Assembly (NCBI GenBank): GCA_020062805.1
Contig: JAGUVP010000217.1
Coordinates: 1-7,126, forward strand
Direction: 5' to 3'
DNA from: Candidatus Bipolaricaulis sp.
GTDB taxonomy: Bacteria; Bipolaricaulota; Bipolaricaulia; Bipolaricaulales; Bipolaricaulaceae
DNA: 7,126 nt
A program made the translations under genes and the position numbers. Of the stretch, positions 4,255-7,126 are shown piece after piece; the first letter of the stretch is position 1; the number at the start of each line of letters is the position of its first letter. A model generated the notes under the pieces. The model did no database searches. It saw only the letters and a program-made list of their open reading frames with translations, and was not told the origin of the DNA.

Positions 4255-7126
4255 CAGACCGTGGACCTGAGTGGTCCCACGGAGATGGGGCGGTGCGAAG
4301 AAGCTTCGTTCACAGTCACGTTCATCGCCGACGTAGTTCAGACAGCGAGTGCGATTGTCTTCACCGTCACCCTCCCCAACGCGGGGTTCGCCTATGTCCC
4401 CGGGTCGGGGCTGATCACGCTTGACGACGGGACGCCCGTGCCCGCAGAGCCAACTCCCTCTGGCCTCAACCTGACCTGGGATCTGAACCTCATCCTCGGG
4501 ACGGCGTACGAGCTTCCCCCCGGGGAGACCGTTACCGTGGAGTTCGCCCTCGTCACAGGCTGCGGGACGATCTCCGGCACCCTCGGCTCCCGCGTGGACT
4601 TCGTCCTCGACGGAACGGGGTACTGGATCTCCGATTCCCAGCCGGTGGAGATCCTCCCCGGCGCGGTGCGCATCGAGAAGATCCCCTCCGTCATCTCCGC
4701 GGGAGTAGGAGACGAGGTGACCTGGACCCTCGTTGTGGAGAACACGGGCCTCGGTCCCATCTACAACGTGGTGGTCACGGACGTCCTGGGGAGCGGGCTC
4801 CTCTACGTGTCGTCCGATCCTGCCGGCGACAACGCGGGCCAGGCGACGACCTGGGACAAGAGCCATGCTCCGTCGCTCGAGGAGATCGCCCCCGGGGGGC
4901 GGGTGGAGATCGAGCTCAAGGCCGAGGTGACCGCATGCGCAGGCCTGAACAACAGGGCCGACGTTCGGTTCGGGTGCGACGACGGTTCGGTCTGCTTCGA
5001 CACCGCAGTGCAGGGCGGCACGGCCACCGCGTCGATCCTCCTCGTTCCCAGGAACCCGTTCCTCGCCTGGACACCACCCACGATCGCAATGCCGTACTGC
5101 TCTGCCGAGGGCGTGCCGGTGACGATTCCCATCGAGAACGTCGGCGAAGGAGTGGCCCGCAACATTCGCCTGTGCATGGACTGCTCTCCCCTGGTGGTCA
5201 GCGGCGTGGGGCCAGGCGCGGCCTATGTGGGAGGATGCTTTGTCCTCGACGACCCGATCCCCGCCGGCGAGACGTACATCCTCACGTTCACCGTGACGTA
5301 CCCGGGGGATTGGTGCGCGGGCGTGCCGAGCGGAACGGTGCTCTGTCAGACGATCTACGAGAACGTGTGCGGGGAGGAGTTCCGCCCACCGTCCCAGATC
5401 GGAGGTTTCTCGACGACGTACGGTCCCGACGGCCCGCCGCGCCTGTCCGTGACCCTCACGGGATCCGGCGAGGTCTACATCTGCGACGTAGGCAGCTACG
5501 ACCTTGAGGTGAGCTTCTCCGGGCTCGACAGCTGCGGGAGCGGAGCCACAAGCGACATCTCCGTGGTCGCGAACGTCCCCGCGGGGTTCACGGTTGCCGA
5601 CAGCGGCGGCGGCACGTGGGTCCCGGGGGGAGACGGAACCGGGGGGACGATCTCTTGGACGACCTCCCCCACCACCCCTCTCTCCACGTCGTTCACATTG
5701 GCCGCCCCGGGCAGGCTCCAGTGCGGCCAGGTCGGCACCCTCAGCGCCACCGCGGTAGCCACGGACTGCTGCGGGTGCGCCATCTCCTCCACAAGCTCGC
5801 TGCCGATCGCCATCCAGTGCTACCAGCTAGTCACCGCCAGCCGAACGGCGACCCCCTCGACCCAGGAGAAGTGCGGGGAGATCACGTACACGAACACCTA
5901 CACCTTTGCCGGCAGCGGGCCGGACATCTACTTCACCGACCTCACGTTCATCGCCTACGCCGAGAACCTGCAGGAGTACGTGGACGGGACGCTCCAGATC
6001 ACGGTGGACGGGGTTGCGACAGACCCGGTGACCGTGGTGGATACGACCCCTGGCGGGAGCCTAGAGGTCCAGGGCATCGACGACGCCAGTCTGGTCTGGG
6101 GGAAGACCCTTGTGATCTCGTACCGGCTCAGGTTCACCCCGGACTCGCTCCCCACAACGTGCCCCAGCACGTACAGCTTCTACACCTGGACAACGCTTGA
6201 TCTCGGAACGGGCTGTACCACTGGAGATAACTGCACGCAGCCGTGCCAGGCCACGGAGACCCTTGTCGTGACGGCGGTCACCCCGTCGATGAGCGTCGCC
6301 ATCTCGGGACTCCCTACCGACTTCGTGGACCCGTGCGGGACCTACAACGTCACCGTGACCCTCACCAAGACGTCCACCTTCGACCCCCACGACGTGCGGC
6401 TCCGACTCGGCAGCCTCAACTACTACATCGTGGACACGGGGAGCATCGGGTGCAGCGGCGTGTGTCCGACCACAACCGTTCCCACGGAATACGCCGACTA
6501 CTACGAGTGGGACTACGCCGAAGCTTTCGTAGGACAGCCCAACGGCGCCCAGTCCGTCCTCACCTTCCAGGTGCGGAAGCGCTGCAGCCCCGGCCGCGAG
6601 ATCACCGCAACGGCGCTGTTCACGGACTCGTGCCTCTACTCCTCGTGCTCGGTAAGCGCTTCCCGCACCCCATCCTTCCTGCGCGGGCCGCTCCTCTACG
6701 TGTCGAAGACCCCTGAGATCATCTACGCTACCCAGAACCCGGTCACCTGGACGATCTATGTCACGAACGGCGGCGCCGGGCCGGCGTACGAGGTGTGGGT
6801 GGATGACGTGCTCGGGAGCGGCCTGGAGTACGTCTCGTCAACGGCTGACCCCGACGTTGTGACCCATCCCAACGAGGACCACCACGGCGGATGGATCAAC
6901 GGCGTGAGCTGGCGGATCCCCGTGATCGCGCCGGGGGCCACGCGAACCCTCACCGTCACCGCCCGGATGACGAGCTGTGCGGAGTTGACGAACTGGGTGC
7001 AGGCAGGGGTGGGTTGCGGAGGCGAGGACTGCCTGATCTCCGCGCCCGACTCCGCCTCGGTCGTCATCCCGACCACGAACGTCGTCGCCACCGCTTCCAC
7101 AAACTCCCCCATCAACACCTGCGCCG
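4186..7126 (+). CDS. Large exported cysteine-rich protein built of tandem DUF11-like beta-sandwich units (partial, C-terminus beyond window)
   Basis: From GTG at 4186 the frame is open to the window edge, 980 codons. The N-terminus is a signal peptide: basic KTR, hydrophobic core at residues 8-23, and a likely cleavage AVA|QT after residue 23. VAGC at 16-19 also fits a lipobox. The rest is beta-rich, with many Thr, Val and Gly, few Lys, and 34 cysteines. It divides into about seven units that end in similar fashion, with cysteines at residues 126, 251, 377, 513, 659, 800 and 931. Units 2 and 7 are clear DUF11 repeats. In other proteins such repeats occur in cell-surface and S-layer-associated molecules. 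Catalytic motifs are absent, so a structural or adhesive surface role is inferred. The anchor (sorting signal, membrane helix or other) would lie past the window. It has its own probable promoter, and GC-rich codon use matches its neighbours. The specific function is not recognised. Confidence 0.9.
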   Translation, partial: MKTRCTQALFFLLALVAGCLAVAQTVDLSGPTEMGRCEEASFTVTFIADVVQTASAIVFTVTLPNAGFAYVPGSGLITLDDGTPVPAEPTPSGLNLTWDLNLILGTAYELPPGETVTVEFALVTGCGTISGTLGSRVDFVLDGTGYWISDSQPVEILPGAVRIEKIPSVISAGVGDEVTWTLVVENTGLGPIYNVVVTDVLGSGLLYVSSDPAGDNAGQATTWDKSHAPSLEEIAPGGRVEIELKAEVTACAGLNNRADVRFGCDDGSVCFDTAVQGGTATASILLVPRNPFLAWTPPTIAMPYCSAEGVPVTIPIENVGEGVARNIRLCMDCSPLVVSGVGPGAAYVGGCFVLDDPIPAGETYILTFTVTYPGDWCAGVPSGTVLCQTIYENVCGEEFRPPSQIGGFSTTYGPDGPPRLSVTLTGSGEVYICDVGSYDLEVSFSGLDSCGSGATSDISVVANVPAGFTVADSGGGTWVPGGDGTGGTISWTTSPTTPLSTSFTLAAPGRLQCGQVGTLSATAVATDCCGCAISSTSSLPIAIQCYQLVTASRTATPSTQEKCGEITYTNTYTFAGSGPDIYFTDLTFIAYAENLQEYVDGTLQITVDGVATDPVTVVDTTPGGSLEVQGIDDASLVWGKTLVISYRLRFTPDSLPTTCPSTYSFYTWTTLDLGTGCTTGDNCTQPCQATETLVVTAVTPSMSVAISGLPTDFVDPCGTYNVTVTLTKTSTFDPHDVRLRLGSLNYYIVDTGSIGCSGVCPTTTVPTEYADYYEWDYAEAFVGQPNGAQSVLTFQVRKRCSPGREITATALFTDSCLYSSCSVSASRTPSFLRGPLLYVSKTPEIIYATQNPVTWTIYVTNGGAGPAYEVWVDDVLGSGLEYVSSTADPDVVTHPNEDHHGGWINGVSWRIPVIAPGATRTLTVTARMTSCAELTNWVQAGVGCGGEDCLISAPDSASVVIPTTNVVATASTNSPINTCA
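4666..5043 (+). repeat. DUF11 repeat 1 (unit 2)
   Basis: Residues about 161-286. It has the family hallmarks: an I-x-K opening (VRIEKIPS), GDEVTWTLVVENTG, NVVVTDVLGSGL, an IAPGG turn and the closing strand. The tail has cysteines spaced C-x12-C-x5-C (ACAGLNNRADVRFGC, then DDGSVC). The family is a beta-sandwich repeat of surface proteins. Confidence 0.8.
6691..7068 (+). repeat. DUF11 repeat 2 (unit 7)
   Basis: Residues about 836-961. LLYVSKTPE opens the unit, followed by NPVTWTIYVTNGG, VWVDDVLGSGLEYVSS and IAPGATRTLTV. The tail cysteines are spaced C-x12-C-x4-C. In the VTWT-to-YVSS core it matches repeat 1 at 23 of 33 positions, far closer than either is to the intervening units. Confidence 0.8.

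Larger units (their letters stand above)
4294..7122 (+). repeat. Array of about seven cysteine-capped units within the exported protein
   Basis: End-of-unit cysteines follow a turn and strand such as LPPGETVTVEF, IAPGGRVEIEL, IPAGETYILTF or IAPGATRTLTV. They occur at residues 126, 251, 377, 513, 659, 800 and 931, so units are 125-146 residues long. Opening cysteines (RC, PYC, YIC, EKC, DPC, NTC) occur at 37, 305, 433, 563, 717 and 979. The gaps 37-305 and 717-979 are almost exactly two units, filled by the DUF11 units that lack this cysteine. After each closing cysteine most units carry one or two more within about 10-30 residues. Confidence 0.7.

Noticed and set aside
4114..7118. Open frames within the surface-protein gene on both strands (e.g. 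4114-4866 minus, 5616-6200 plus, 6243-6716 plus)
   Set aside because: All are shadows of the single 980-codon frame starting at 4186, which has a signal peptide, repeats and a Shine-Dalgarno site.
1..7126. CRISPR array, insertion sequence, tRNA or rRNA
   Set aside because: No short direct-repeat/spacer pattern, transposase motif, terminal inverted repeats or conserved RNA gene sequence was seen on either strand.

Overview
The window is GC-rich bacterial DNA with a strong preference for G or C at third codon positions. It holds two blocks of genes transcribed away from each other, starting from a 98-base gap at 3571-3668. Nothing in it fixes the species. Large exported DUF11-type proteins in a GC-rich genome would suit uncultured lineages such as Bipolaricaulota (Acetothermia), but that is only a guess from the type of gene content.

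Left block (minus strand, read right to left). A complete MATE-family efflux transporter (3570-2167) is followed after 97 bases by a complete pyrroline-5-carboxylate reductase, proC (2068-1244). About 415 bases without a confident gene come next (829-1243). This stretch contains a strong GC-rich inverted repeat and a doubtful 81-residue ORF. Last is a NIF3/YbgI-family metal-binding protein (824 to beyond position 1), which carries the inserted PII/CutA-like domain and is cut by the window edge. The order suggests a possible transcription unit, but the 415-base gap may divide it.

Right block (plus strand). A single-domain, 93-residue GDT1/UPF0016 membrane protein (3669-3950) has an excellent ribosome binding site. 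A 235-base intergenic stretch follows, noticeably richer in A and T, with a small inverted repeat and a good sigma-70-type promoter. Then a very large exported protein starts with GTG at 4186 and is still open at the right edge (980 codons visible).

The most interesting object is that exported protein. Its visible part reads as seven consecutive beta-sandwich-like units of about 125-146 residues. Each ends in a Pro-Gly-type turn, a beta strand and a cysteine. Most also begin with a cysteine. Units 2 and 7 are recognisable DUF11 repeats that lack the opening cysteine, yet the spacing runs through them unbroken. With 34 cysteines after the signal peptide it looks like a disulfide-rich stalk or surface protein. 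It and the NIF3 gene both run off the window, so their far ends are unknown.

No rRNA, tRNA, CRISPR array, transposase or phage gene was seen.
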